Source: CAZDDA01 sp964568045
GTDB lineage: Bacteria; Bipolaricaulota; Bipolaricaulia; UBA7950; UBA9294
Length of the DNA stretch: 13,228 bases
Assembly: GCA_964568045.1 (NCBI GenBank)
Contig: CAZMOL010000048.1
Coordinates: forward strand, 1 to 13,228
Reading direction: 5' to 3'
The notes under the pieces are model-generated. The model saw only the letters and a program-made list of their open reading frames with translations. It was not told the origin of the DNA and ran no database searches. Position numbers and translations under genes: made by a program. Positions 1-6,183 of the stretch are shown here, piece after piece (position 1 is the stretch's first letter; the number at the start of each line of letters is the position of its first letter).

Positions 1-1200
1 GCGGCCGGTGAATCCGGTGCCCGGGCGGCGGTGATCGAGTTTGCAACTCCGGGTGGTTATCTCGACGCCGCCGTCGCGGCCCGGAATGTCATCTTGGATA
101 CCGAGCTTGCCACCTTGGCCTACGTCCACCGTGAGGCGTTCTCCGCCGGTGCTCTTCTCGCCCTGGCGTGTACCCGCATCTATTTCGATCCCGCCGGCGT
201 GCTGGGGGCCGCAACACCGGTGGAAGCGGGGACGGGCCAACCGGCCTCAGAGAAGGTTGTCTCCGCAACACGATCCCTGTTCCGTTCCACGGCAGAGGCA
301 CGCGGCCGGCCGCCGGAGGTAGCCGAGGCGATGGTCGATCCGGATGTCACCATCGATGGCCTGGTCGAAGAGGGAAAGCTGCTCACCTTGAGTGCACAGC
401 AAGCGGCGGTCTGGGGGATGTCCGACGGCGAGGTGGCAACTGTGGGTGAACTGTTGCAGGCCGAAGGCCTTCCTGGCGCCGTGATCGTTCCCTTTGCTCC
501 ACGGTGGATCGACACAGTAGTGGATGTGCTCACCGAGACATGGTTGGCTGCACTCTTAATCACGCTGGGGATCCTGGGACTGATCGTCGAGATGCTCGTC
601 CCCGGTTTTGGAATCCCCGGGATTCTCGGAATCGCGTGCCTGGGGCTCTTTTTCTGGGCGCACATCTTCGTCGGTCTTGCCGGTTGGGAGTCGATCGTCT
701 TTTTCCTCGGCGGGCTGGTGGCAATCCTGCTCGAGGTATTCGTGTTCACCGCGGTGGATTTCGGCGTGGCAGGGCTTGCCGGCCTGGTGCTGATCGGATT
801 GGGCTTCTACACCGCGATGGTCGGTCCATTCACCAATCCCTCACAGGTGATTTCGGCCGTGGGCGCCGTGTCCGGGGGACTCGTCGTCGCGGTAGTGGGA
901 ACAATTGTCCTGTTGACCCGGCTTCCCAAGAGTCGGTTGCGCTTCGGCGGGGTGATCCTCTCCTCGGCGATCACCGGCCGGGCGTTCGACCGGACCCAAG
1001 CCAAAGAAATGGAGAGCCCGTGGGTGGGCCGACAAGGCGTGGCGGTAACGGATCTTCACCCAGTGGGAGCAGGGGAATTCGCCGGCGAAAGGGTGGACGT
1101 AACCTGCGAAGAGGGGTACCTTCCGGAAGGAACGCCTATCGTCGTGGTCAAAGACGAGGGCTATCGAAAAGTGGTGCGACAAGAAAAGGAGGAAAACTGA
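1..1200 (+). CDS. NfeD-family membrane-bound serine protease, long form (5' truncated)
   Basis: The reading frame is open from base 1, so the N-terminus lies outside the window. Counting from the first visible codon, the ClpP/SppA-class protease core shows TPGG near residue 16, the nucleophile motif FSAG (Ser about 48), the LGAATPV stretch, and SEK with the likely general-base Lys about 85, so a Ser-Lys dyad appears intact. Four to five hydrophobic segments follow (about residues 175-305, with VPGFGIPG between the first two). The C-terminal NfeD OB-fold begins at WVGRQG and ends with charged residues. In the family, the protease domain cleaves membrane stomatin/flotillin-type partners. The next gene is floA, one base after this stop, which is the usual nfeD-floA operon. 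The ATG/GTG-type codon at 31 is only an internal codon, because homology continues upstream of it. Confidence 0.93.
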   Translation, partial: AAGESGARAAVIEFATPGGYLDAAVAARNVILDTELATLAYVHREAFSAGALLALACTRIYFDPAGVLGAATPVEAGTGQPASEKVVSATRSLFRSTAEARGRPPEVAEAMVDPDVTIDGLVEEGKLLTLSAQQAAVWGMSDGEVATVGELLQAEGLPGAVIVPFAPRWIDTVVDVLTETWLAALLITLGILGLIVEMLVPGFGIPGILGIACLGLFFWAHIFVGLAGWESIVFFLGGLVAILLEVFVFTAVDFGVAGLAGLVLIGLGFYTAMVGPFTNPSQVISAVGAVSGGLVVAVVGTIVLLTRLPKSRLRFGGVILSSAITGRAFDRTQAKEMESPWVGRQGVAVTDLHPVGAGEFAGERVDVTCEEGYLPEGTPIVVVKDEGYRKVVRQEKEEN

Positions 1201-1201
1201 T

Positions 1202-2200
1202 ATGAATATCCTGGTCTACATCATCCCCATTTTGGCAGTGCTCTTGATCTGGCTGTTCTTCTACTTCGTGCCGGTGGGACTGTGGATCTCCGCCCTGGCA
1301 GCCGGGGTGCCGGTGGGGCCGATGACGCTTGTTGGAATGCGGCTTAGAAAAGTCAATCCCCACAAGGTGATTTTCCCCATGATCGCGACGTGGAAGGCGG
1401 GCCTGAAGCTTTCCATTTCCGAGCTCGAGGCACATTACCTTGCCGGAGGAAGCGTGGATCGAGTCGCACGGGCGCTCATCTCGGCGGACAAGGCGAACAT
1501 CGCGCTTGATTTTCAACGGGCAGCGGCGATCGATCTGGCCGGCCGAGACGTGTACGACGCGGTGGCGATGTCGGTCAACCCGCGCGTAATCGAAACGCCC
1601 AAGGTCGGCGCCGTGGCGGCAGACGGCATCCAGCTGTTCGCAATCGGGAAGGTCACGGTGCGCGCCAACATCGAGCGGCTGGTCGGCGGAGCGACCGAAG
1701 AGACGATCATCGCTCGTGTGGGAGAAGGAATCGTCTCGGCCATCGGTTCGGCCACCTCTCACAAACAGGTTCTCGAGAATCCCGACAAGATCTCCAAACT
1801 GGTGTTGGAGAAAGGACTCGATGCGGGCACGGCATTCGAGCTTTTATCCATCGACATCGCCGATGTGGATGTCGGCAAGAACATCGGGGCGCAACTGCAG
1901 ACCGACCAGGCCGAGGCAGATCTCAAGGTGGCCCGGGCCAAGGCGGAGGAGCGTCGCGCGATGGCCGTCGCCCGGGAGCAGGAGATGACGGCGTTGGTGC
2001 AGGAGCGCCGAGCGGCGGTGGTCGAAGCCGAAGCGGAGATCCCACGTGCCATCGCCGATGCGTTCCGCAAAGGCCAACTCGGGGTGATGGACTACTACAA
2101 CCTGAGAAACATCCAGGCCGACACCAAGATGCGAGAAGGGCTCGCAGAAGGGGAAGAGCCTACCGCCACTGGCAAGGCCCCACTCACCGGAGGCGCATAG
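1202..2200 (+). CDS. floA: Flotillin-like protein FloA
   Basis: This is a 332-residue protein, the usual length for FloA (UPF0365/YqfA family). It begins with a long hydrophobic hairpin-type anchor (about residues 3-40) and continues into GMRLRKVNP. A PHB/SPFH-like domain follows, with KANI, VNPRVIETPKVGAVAADGI and RVGEGIVSAIGS. An Ala/Glu-rich coiled region (about residues 235-285, AKAEERRAMAVAREQEM) and the C-terminal GVMDYYNLRNIQADTKMR close the protein. FloA scaffolds functional membrane microdomains and helps localise membrane complexes. A strong Shine-Dalgarno (AAAGGAGG, about 1185-1193) overlaps the end of nfeD, and the start codon is one base past the nfeD stop, so the two are very probably co-transcribed and coupled. 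The motif-rich full-length match makes the call secure. Confidence 0.96.
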   Translation: MNILVYIIPILAVLLIWLFFYFVPVGLWISALAAGVPVGPMTLVGMRLRKVNPHKVIFPMIATWKAGLKLSISELEAHYLAGGSVDRVARALISADKANIALDFQRAAAIDLAGRDVYDAVAMSVNPRVIETPKVGAVAADGIQLFAIGKVTVRANIERLVGGATEETIIARVGEGIVSAIGSATSHKQVLENPDKISKLVLEKGLDAGTAFELLSIDIADVDVGKNIGAQLQTDQAEADLKVARAKAEERRAMAVAREQEMTALVQERRAAVVEAEAEIPRAIADAFRKGQLGVMDYYNLRNIQADTKMREGLAEGEEPTATGKAPLTGGA

Positions 2201-2368
2201 ATGGCAAAAAGGAAATCCCTGGGGAAGCTGGTGCGAGAGATCTTGCGGCAGGATCCGCGGGCGGCGATCGTGCTGGGAGAGATCCTCGGGCCGCCGCCGG
2301 GTCTTAAGAAAGGGTCGCCCTCGCCCCTAAAAGAAAGATACAGACGCTCGCGGGATCGAGCAGAATGA
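2201..2368 (+). CDS. Small basic protein of unknown function, floA-linked (55 aa)
   Basis: The ATG is the base directly after the floA TAG stop and the frame runs 55 codons to a TGA. The predicted protein starts MAKRKSLGKLVREIL, has a central DPRAAIVLGEILGPPPGL segment that could form an amphipathic helix ending in a proline-rich turn, and finishes with a Lys/Arg-rich tail (KERYRRSRDRAE). No signal peptide or membrane span is evident. Zero spacing to floA suggests translation by termination-reinitiation. I do not recognise a family and assign no function. The sensible lysine/arginine distribution and codon use similar to floA argue that it is real, while its short length and lack of an independent Shine-Dalgarno leave doubt. 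Confidence 0.6.
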   Translation: MAKRKSLGKLVREILRQDPRAAIVLGEILGPPPGLKKGSPSPLKERYRRSRDRAE

Positions 2369-2376
2369 CCGGACGA

Positions 2377-3207
2377 TCAGAGATGTACGGTGAGGCACGT
2401 CTCGAGTCGGCCGATGATCTGCCCGTTCAAGCGCGCAGTCACGATGATCGGCCAGGTTCCGGGCGGAGTAGCCGCGGTCACCTTCCATCTCCACGTAGTG
2501 GTCCCGCAGAACGCCGATCGGGGACTGAGGTCTAAATCGGTAGTGAGGCCGGAGTGGTAGCGTACGTCGATCTGACACCACGCATCCGGAACGGTCTGCA
2601 CCTGCAGTTTGGCGTAGTCNNNNNNNNNNNNNNNNNNNNNNNNNNNNNNNNNNNNNNNNNNNNNNNNNNNNNNNNNNNNNNNNNNNNNNNNNNNNNNNNN
2701 NNNNNNNNNNNNNNNNNNNACCTCAGAGGACGACGTTGCAGTAGCCTCAGCGGTCGCAGTGGCTTGCGCACCTGTAGCGGCCTCGGCAAACCCCATTGAA
2801 ACAAGCAGTGAATTCACCAGCGTCTTTCCGTCGGGATCGAGGTAGACGTAGGCCAACAACGGTTCGTCCCCTCCATTCCAGAAGCTGACAGACGTAGCAT
2901 CGACCGCCAAATACACGGTCTTGCCAACGATCATCGTGGAATAGAAACTGGCGTTTGCATCCCAAAACGCCTCAGCGCTTTGGGTAGCCTCAATACCGAT
3001 CATACGGACCAGCACGTGATCCCCCTCCCAGACCGGCGCCACGCCGGTAACAGCAATGATTTCCACCTCCACGGTGTCAATGCTGATGACATCGACTACG
3101 GAAGCGGTGATGGTCGGAGAAGGATCTTGAGGCAGCCCGAACACCCACGGCGCAAACAACGCTAGAATCAACAGCATCAACACAACGGATGCCGCAACCC
3201 GTTTCAT
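2377..3207 (-). CDS. Secreted SNase-like (thermonuclease fold) protein with C-terminal Ig-like domain, spans assembly gap
   Basis: The start is ATG at 3207 with a good Shine-Dalgarno (AAAGGAGGG). A signal peptide is clear: Lys-Arg, a hydrophobic core at about residues 5-20, and likely cleavage near WVFG/LPQ. The domain at about residues 32-143 follows the staphylococcal nuclease pattern: VRMIGIEAT (68-75), a central AFWDANASFY helix, GKTVYLAVD, LLAYVYLDPDGKTLVNSLLVSMGFAEA. Catalytic positions look lost: the acid after the DTPE-type motif reads Gln76, and the usual Arg before LAYVY is absent (GGDEPLLAYVY). An Ala/Thr linker runs into the 100-N gap. After it comes a beta-sandwich-like segment with three cysteines and SAFCGTTTWRWKVTAATPPGTWPIIVTA, known as a companion of secreted SNase domains. 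Continuity across the gap is inferred from this architecture; the frame agreement alone could be chance. It is convergent with the small ORF ending at 2368, 8 bases away. Confidence 0.75.
   Translation of the reverse strand: MKRVAASVVLMLLILALFAPWVFGLPQDPSPTITASVVDVISIDTVEVEIIAVTGVAPVWEGDHVLVRMIGIEATQSAEAFWDANASFYSTMIVGKTVYLAVDATSVSFWNGGDEPLLAYVYLDPDGKTLVNSLLVSMGFAEAATGAQATATAEATATSSSEXXXXXXXXXXXXXXXXXXXXXXXXXXXXXXXXXXDYAKLQVQTVPDAWCQIDVRYHSGLTTDLDLSPRSAFCGTTTWRWKVTAATPPGTWPIIVTARLNGQIIGRLETCLTVHL
2620..2719. other. Assembly gap (100 N)
   Basis: Exactly 100 consecutive N, the conventional placeholder for a scaffold join of unknown length. It falls inside the SNase-like gene, directly beside codons for an Ala/Thr-rich low-complexity linker. 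True length, and therefore the reading frame across it, are unknown. Confidence 0.98.
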
Positions 3208-3253
3208 CGCTCTGCCCTCCTTTCAGGGCCAGGCACAGGGAGCACTCTCTAAA

Positions 3254-3297
3254 TTCCTTCCCTCAACGCAGCTGCCCGTGGATATACAGGGAAGGAA
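3254..3297 (-). repeat. Inverted repeat, 10-bp perfect arms with 24-nt loop
   Basis: TTCCTTCCCT (3254-3263) and AGGGAAGGAA (3288-3297) are exact reverse complements around a 24-base loop that itself contains GCAGCTGC. On the minus strand the hairpin lies downstream of the micropeptide stop and upstream of the SNase-like start, with only a short T stretch (ATTTAG) after the 3' arm. It could be a weak intrinsic terminator or attenuator between these genes, or a leader structure; the large loop makes a canonical terminator doubtful. Confidence 0.4.
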
Positions 3298-3339
3298 ACC
3301 AGTCCTGTCTCTAAGACATCCAACACTGCGCGTGATGGA

Positions 3340-3429
3340 TTAGCAGGGGCCGCCGCACCAAAAGCCAGCAAATGCAAAGATCCAAAACGCCCAGAAGAGC
3401 GACAGAAGCAGCCATGCGTCCAGTGTCAT
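3340..3429 (-). CDS. 29-aa membrane micropeptide ending in CGGPC
   Basis: On the minus strand an ATG at 3429 follows a near-perfect Shine-Dalgarno (GAAGGAGGT, with about 6 bases before the ATG). The frame runs 29 codons to TAA. The peptide begins MTLDAW and continues as one Trp/Phe/Leu-rich hydrophobic helix (LLLSLFWAFWIFAFAGFW, residues 7-24), ending with GFWCGGPC. It is thus a single-span membrane peptide with two C-terminal cysteines. It lies alone, about 130 bases upstream of the SNase-like gene on the same strand and divergent from the CDP-alcohol transferase gene. I do not recognise a family. The Shine-Dalgarno and the membrane-like composition are what argue for translation. The function is unknown; membrane anchoring and thiol or metal chemistry at the cysteine pair are only possibilities. 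Confidence 0.6.
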   Translation of the reverse strand: MTLDAWLLLSLFWAFWIFAFAGFWCGGPC

Positions 3430-3556
3430 TTTCTACCTCCTTCGATAGTTACTTGCCTCTACAATAGCACAAAAGGGAAGGGAATTTCCGTAATCCATAT
3501 CACAAGCGGCTTACAGAGCAAAACATTGTACCTGAGCGACCGAAAAGTTCTCCCGG

Positions 3557-3585
3557 TTGTCTTCGGCAAGCCGCGAAACTATAAT
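3557..3585 (+). promoter_or_regulatory. Sigma-70-type promoter of the CDP-alcohol transferase gene
   Basis: TTGTCT (3557-3562, 4 of 6 to TTGACA), a 17-base spacer, then a perfect TATAAT (3580-3585). The expected transcription start near 3592 leaves a leader of only about 12 bases before the ATG at 3604, with GGTGGG as the weak ribosome-binding sequence. This supports 3604 rather than the upstream in-frame TTG at 3526 as the translation start. Confidence 0.7.
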
Positions 3586-3603
3586 CATAACGGTGGGAAA
3601 ACC

Positions 3604-4113
3604 ATGAAGAGGGTACCCGACCTACTCACAGCATCACGGGGAATCATCGCTTTGGCCATTCTCTCCCTCGGCTTTGTCGGACCGCGAGCACTCGAAACCG
3701 TGGTCCTGCTCACCATGCTCGGATGGACCACCGACATCCTGGACGGCAGGCTTGCGCGTCGCTACAAGACAGAAGCCACGTGGGTCGGAGAGCGTGAGTT
3801 CGTCTTTGACATGATCATGGTCTTCGCCGGACTCTGCTACCTGGTCATGGCGGGATTGATCCCGGCCACGCCCGCAGTGATCTACGTCGCAGTGGCGGCG
3901 GTCTTCATTGCCTATTTCCGCTCAAAGATGATCACCATGTCTTTCGCCTGTCCTCTGTCCGCCTTGCCACTCATCGTCGCCTATTTCAACGCGCCGCGGG
4001 CAGCGTGGATGTTCATCGTCTGGATGTGTTTGGCGTTTCTATTCGATTGGCGCCGCTTCAAGGGCGTCGTCTCGGAATTCATCGCCAACGCCAAGGCGCT
4101 CCAGAAGCGTTAG
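3604..4113 (+). CDS. CDP-alcohol phosphatidyltransferase-like membrane protein with altered motif
   Basis: This 169-residue protein is mostly hydrophobic, with about five to six membrane segments. The N-terminus VPDLLTASRG fits the start of CDP-alcohol phosphatidyltransferases, which make phospholipids from CDP-diacylglycerol (or a related CDP-alcohol) and a polar alcohol in the inner membrane. The signature D-x2-D-G-x2-A-R-x8-G-x3-D-x3-D is recognisable as DILDGRLAR (44-52) and a final Asp69. However, the expected Gly at 61 is Val (a Gly follows at 62) and the third Asp is Glu65 (VGEREFVFD). The protein is somewhat shorter than typical PgsA/PssA. Substrate cannot be predicted; a phosphatidylglycerophosphate synthase-like paralogue is the closest guess. 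It ends convergently with ruvB, the two stop codons overlapping at 4110-4113. An upstream TTG at 3526 was rejected because the promoter lies inside that extension. Confidence 0.78.
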   Translation: MKRVPDLLTASRGIIALAILSLGFVGPRALETVVLLTMLGWTTDILDGRLARRYKTEATWVGEREFVFDMIMVFAGLCYLVMAGLIPATPAVIYVAVAAVFIAYFRSKMITMSFACPLSALPLIVAYFNAPRAAWMFIVWMCLAFLFDWRRFKGVVSEFIANAKALQKR

Positions 4114-5111
4114 ATCAGGCGGGGTTCCTCTTTGCCGAGGTGAGTGTACGCGCGCTCGGTAGCCACTCTGCCCTGAGGGGTTCGTTGTATGAACCCTTCC
4201 TTTAACAAGTAAGGCTCCACCACATCGGTAATGGTGTCTTTCTCTTCCGACAGGGCCGCAGCAAGGGTGTCCAACCCAACGGGTCCACCGTTGAACTTGG
4301 AGACGATCGCCTCCAGGACCGCTCGATCGAGCCGGTCCAGCCCCACTTCGTCGATTTCAAGCATCGCGAGTGATCGTTTCGCGGTCTCCATGTCGATCTT
4401 CCCCGCACCCTTCACCTGGGCGTAGTCGCGCGTGCGGCGCAGGAGGCGGTTGGCAATCCTAGGGGTCCCGCGGGCGCGCTTGGCCAACTCCCAGGCGCCC
4501 TCCGGGATGACCTCGATTCCGAGGATTTCGCCCGCACGGATGATAATCGCACGCAGCTCTTCGGGGCCGTAGAAGGAAAGCCGAAAGGAAACCTCGAAAC
4601 GGTCCCGCAACGGAGCCGAGATGAGCCCGGCGCGAGTGGTCGCTCCAATCAGAGTAAACGGAGGAAGATCAATGCGCAGCGACTGCGCATTCGGACCCTC
4701 GCCGAGAATGATGTCAATCTTGTAGTCCTCCATCGCCGGGTAGAGGATCTCCTCTACGCTACGCCGTAGGCGATGAATCTCGTCGATGAAGAAGATGTCG
4801 CGCGGCTGTAGGTTAGTCAGGATGGCAGCCAGATCCCCTGCTTTCTCGATCGCCGGCCCCGAACTGACACGGATATTCACCCCCATCTCCGCGGCGATGA
4901 TGTGGGCAAGTGTTGTCTTCCCCAAGCCAGGGGGGCTGTGTAGTAAGACATGATCAAGCGGCTCGTTCCTTCCTTGTGTCGCCGCGACGTAGATGCGCAG
5001 CTTCTCTTTGATCCCGGTCTGCCCCACAAACTCGTCAAGCGTGGTCGGGCGGAGGGTGGTAAAAACAAGCTCCTCCTCCAAAGAAAGATCGGTTATCCGC
5101 TCAGTCCGCAT
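4110..5111 (-). CDS. ruvB: Holliday junction branch migration helicase RuvB
   Basis: Numbering from the ATG at 5111, the 333-residue protein shows the full RuvB architecture: TLRPTTLDEFVGQ (19-31), Walker A PPGLGKTT (60-67), SSGPAIEKAGDLAAILTNL, Walker B FIDEIHRL (108-115), LYPAMEDYKIDI, sensor-1 GATTRAG (156-162), the arginine-finger region PLRDRF (Arg169), and the C-terminal winged helix GGPVGLDTLAAALSEE ... QRTPQGRVAT. RuvB is the AAA+ motor that drives branch migration with RuvA during recombinational repair. An in-frame GTG at 5162 would add 17 residues, but a TACAAT -10-like box lies within that stretch and family members begin close to this ATG, so 5111 is preferred. ruvA and ruvC are not adjacent in this window. 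It is divergent from ribF and convergent with the membrane transferase gene. Confidence 0.95.
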   Translation of the reverse strand: MRTERITDLSLEEELVFTTLRPTTLDEFVGQTGIKEKLRIYVAATQGRNEPLDHVLLHSPPGLGKTTLAHIIAAEMGVNIRVSSGPAIEKAGDLAAILTNLQPRDIFFIDEIHRLRRSVEEILYPAMEDYKIDIILGEGPNAQSLRIDLPPFTLIGATTRAGLISAPLRDRFEVSFRLSFYGPEELRAIIIRAGEILGIEVIPEGAWELAKRARGTPRIANRLLRRTRDYAQVKGAGKIDMETAKRSLAMLEIDEVGLDRLDRAVLEAIVSKFNGGPVGLDTLAAALSEEKDTITDVVEPYLLKEGFIQRTPQGRVATERAYTHLGKEEPRLI

Positions 5112-5120
5112 GTTAGAAAG

Positions 5121-5150
5121 ATTGTACAGATGGGCAAATCTGTCGTCCAA
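5121..5150 (-). promoter_or_regulatory. Candidate ruvB promoter, giving a very short leader
   Basis: On the minus strand TTGGAC (5150-5145; 3 of 6 to consensus) is separated by 18 bases from TACAAT (5126-5121; 5 of 6). Only 9 bases separate the -10 box from the ATG at 5111, and no Shine-Dalgarno is visible there. If real, the message is almost leaderless. The -35 match is weak. Confidence 0.4.
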
Positions 5151-5207
5151 CTGACTCACCACGCTACAGGAAGGCCGCGCTTTGGGTTACCATCTGCCAT
5201 AAGGAGG

Positions 5208-6149
5208 ATGAGCAAGAGCATGGAGGGTACCGTCATCACTGTGGGAACCTTCGATGGACTCCACCTGGGACATCAGGCAATCCTGCAACAACTACAGACA
5301 ATCGCTCACGAGAAGAACTTGCCGGGAATCGCCTACACCTTTGCCTTCCCTCCGCGGCATGCAATCAGGGATCCGATGTGGAAAACGCAACCCCCACCGT
5401 GCCTGCTGCTTCCGCAATCAGCAAAACGGAAGCTGCTTGAGCAATACGTTGATCGGGTGGAGCCGGCAGACTTTGCAACTGTAAAGAACCTCTCGGCAAA
5501 GCAGTTTATCCACAACGTGCTGCTCGAACGGTTTGCCGCTCGCACAATCGTAGTGGGCGAATCCTTTCAATTCGGCCGCGATCGCGAGGGAAACGTCTCT
5601 TTGCTTCGTCAGATTGGAAAGGAGCAAGGTTTCAGCGTCATCACCGTTCCAATGGTTATTGTCGATCACGCACCCGTGAGCAGCAGCCGAATTCGTAGTC
5701 TGATCAAAGCGGGCCAGGTTCGGCTGGCCAGACCCTTGCTTGGTCGCCCCCCCCTTCTCGTAGGTGAAGTGGTAGCGGGGGACCGTCTCGGACGCAAACT
5801 GGGCTATCCTACCGCCAATCTGGCACTCGACTCGGCCCTCCTTCTCCCTGCAGAGGGAATTTACCTCATTCACGCGTTCTGGAAGAAGCAACACAGTGCA
5901 GGACTCCTCTATCTCGGAATGCGCCCCACACTGAAATCGAACGCGACACGCTGTGAAGTCTACCTACTCTCTACGCCGGAGACCGAGCTTTACGGAGAGA
6001 GGATGGAGGTTCACTTGCACCAAAGACTGCGCGACGATCAAGTCTTCCCCTCCCTTGAGGCGCTGCGACATCAGCTGGATCACGACGTTGCCCGGGCGCG
6101 GTCACTTCTTCTTTCCTACAAAGAAGACCTGGAACCTATTCTTGCTTGA
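5208..6149 (+). CDS. ribF: Bifunctional riboflavin kinase / FAD synthetase RibF
   Basis: The 313-residue product converts riboflavin to FMN and then FAD. The N-terminal nucleotidyltransferase domain has VGTFDGLHLGH (12-22), VGESFQFGRDREGN, and SSSRIRSLIKAG (from 158). The C-terminal flavokinase domain has GRKLGYPTAN (195-204), PAEGIYLIHA, LYLGMRPT, the CEVYLL glutamate region, TELYGERMEVHLHQRLRDDQ and QLDHDVARA. The length matches the family. AAGGAGG (5201-5207) abuts the ATG at 5208, so initiation at the second ATG (5220) is also possible; conserved sequence begins after both. The much longer open frame reaching back to 4950 is antisense to ruvB and is not part of the protein. The gene is divergent from ruvB, with a 96-base intergenic region that shows no FMN-riboswitch-like conservation. 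Confidence 0.95.
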   Translation: MSKSMEGTVITVGTFDGLHLGHQAILQQLQTIAHEKNLPGIAYTFAFPPRHAIRDPMWKTQPPPCLLLPQSAKRKLLEQYVDRVEPADFATVKNLSAKQFIHNVLLERFAARTIVVGESFQFGRDREGNVSLLRQIGKEQGFSVITVPMVIVDHAPVSSSRIRSLIKAGQVRLARPLLGRPPLLVGEVVAGDRLGRKLGYPTANLALDSALLLPAEGIYLIHAFWKKQHSAGLLYLGMRPTLKSNATRCEVYLLSTPETELYGERMEVHLHQRLRDDQVFPSLEALRHQLDHDVARARSLLLSYKEDLEPILA

Positions 6150-6174
6150 AAAGCGTTTGGGACTGGCTTACCAT
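6146..6174 (+). promoter_or_regulatory. Candidate tsaB promoter overlapping the ribF stop
   Basis: TTGAAA (6146-6151, 5 of 6) sits over the ribF stop codon; a 17-base spacer is followed by TACCAT (6169-6174, 4 of 6). Transcription would start near 6181, about three bases before the tsaB ATG at 6184. No Shine-Dalgarno precedes that ATG, in keeping with a leaderless message. Read-through from ribF is also possible. Confidence 0.45.
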
Positions 6175-6183
6175 TATCCTACG

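Noticed and set aside
180..749. 189-codon minus-strand open frame opposite nfeD
   Set aside because: Ser/Thr/Pro-rich shadow of a GC-rich gene; no family pattern, while the plus strand is clearly NfeD.
504..1205. 233-codon plus-strand open frame overlapping nfeD
   Set aside because: Arg/Gly-rich composition typical of a shifted frame over a GC-rich gene.
1148..1762. 204-codon minus-strand open frame opposite floA
   Set aside because: Shadow frame with Asp/His/Arg-rich composition and no recognisable motif; floA is secure.
3526..3603. TTG start for the CDP-alcohol transferase gene
   Set aside because: The extension contains the TTGTCT/TATAAT promoter and does not look like the family N-terminus.
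4950..5207. Upstream extension of the ribF frame (86 extra residues)
   Set aside because: It lies antisense to ruvB and shows no family similarity; the RibF domain starts right after 5208 behind a Shine-Dalgarno.
5112..5207. Possible FMN riboswitch before ribF
   Set aside because: The interval is only 96 bases and shows none of the conserved RFN-element blocks.
5953..6183. Upstream extension of the tsaB frame
   Set aside because: It is an out-of-frame reading of the ribF 3' end; TsaB homology begins at the ATG at 6184.
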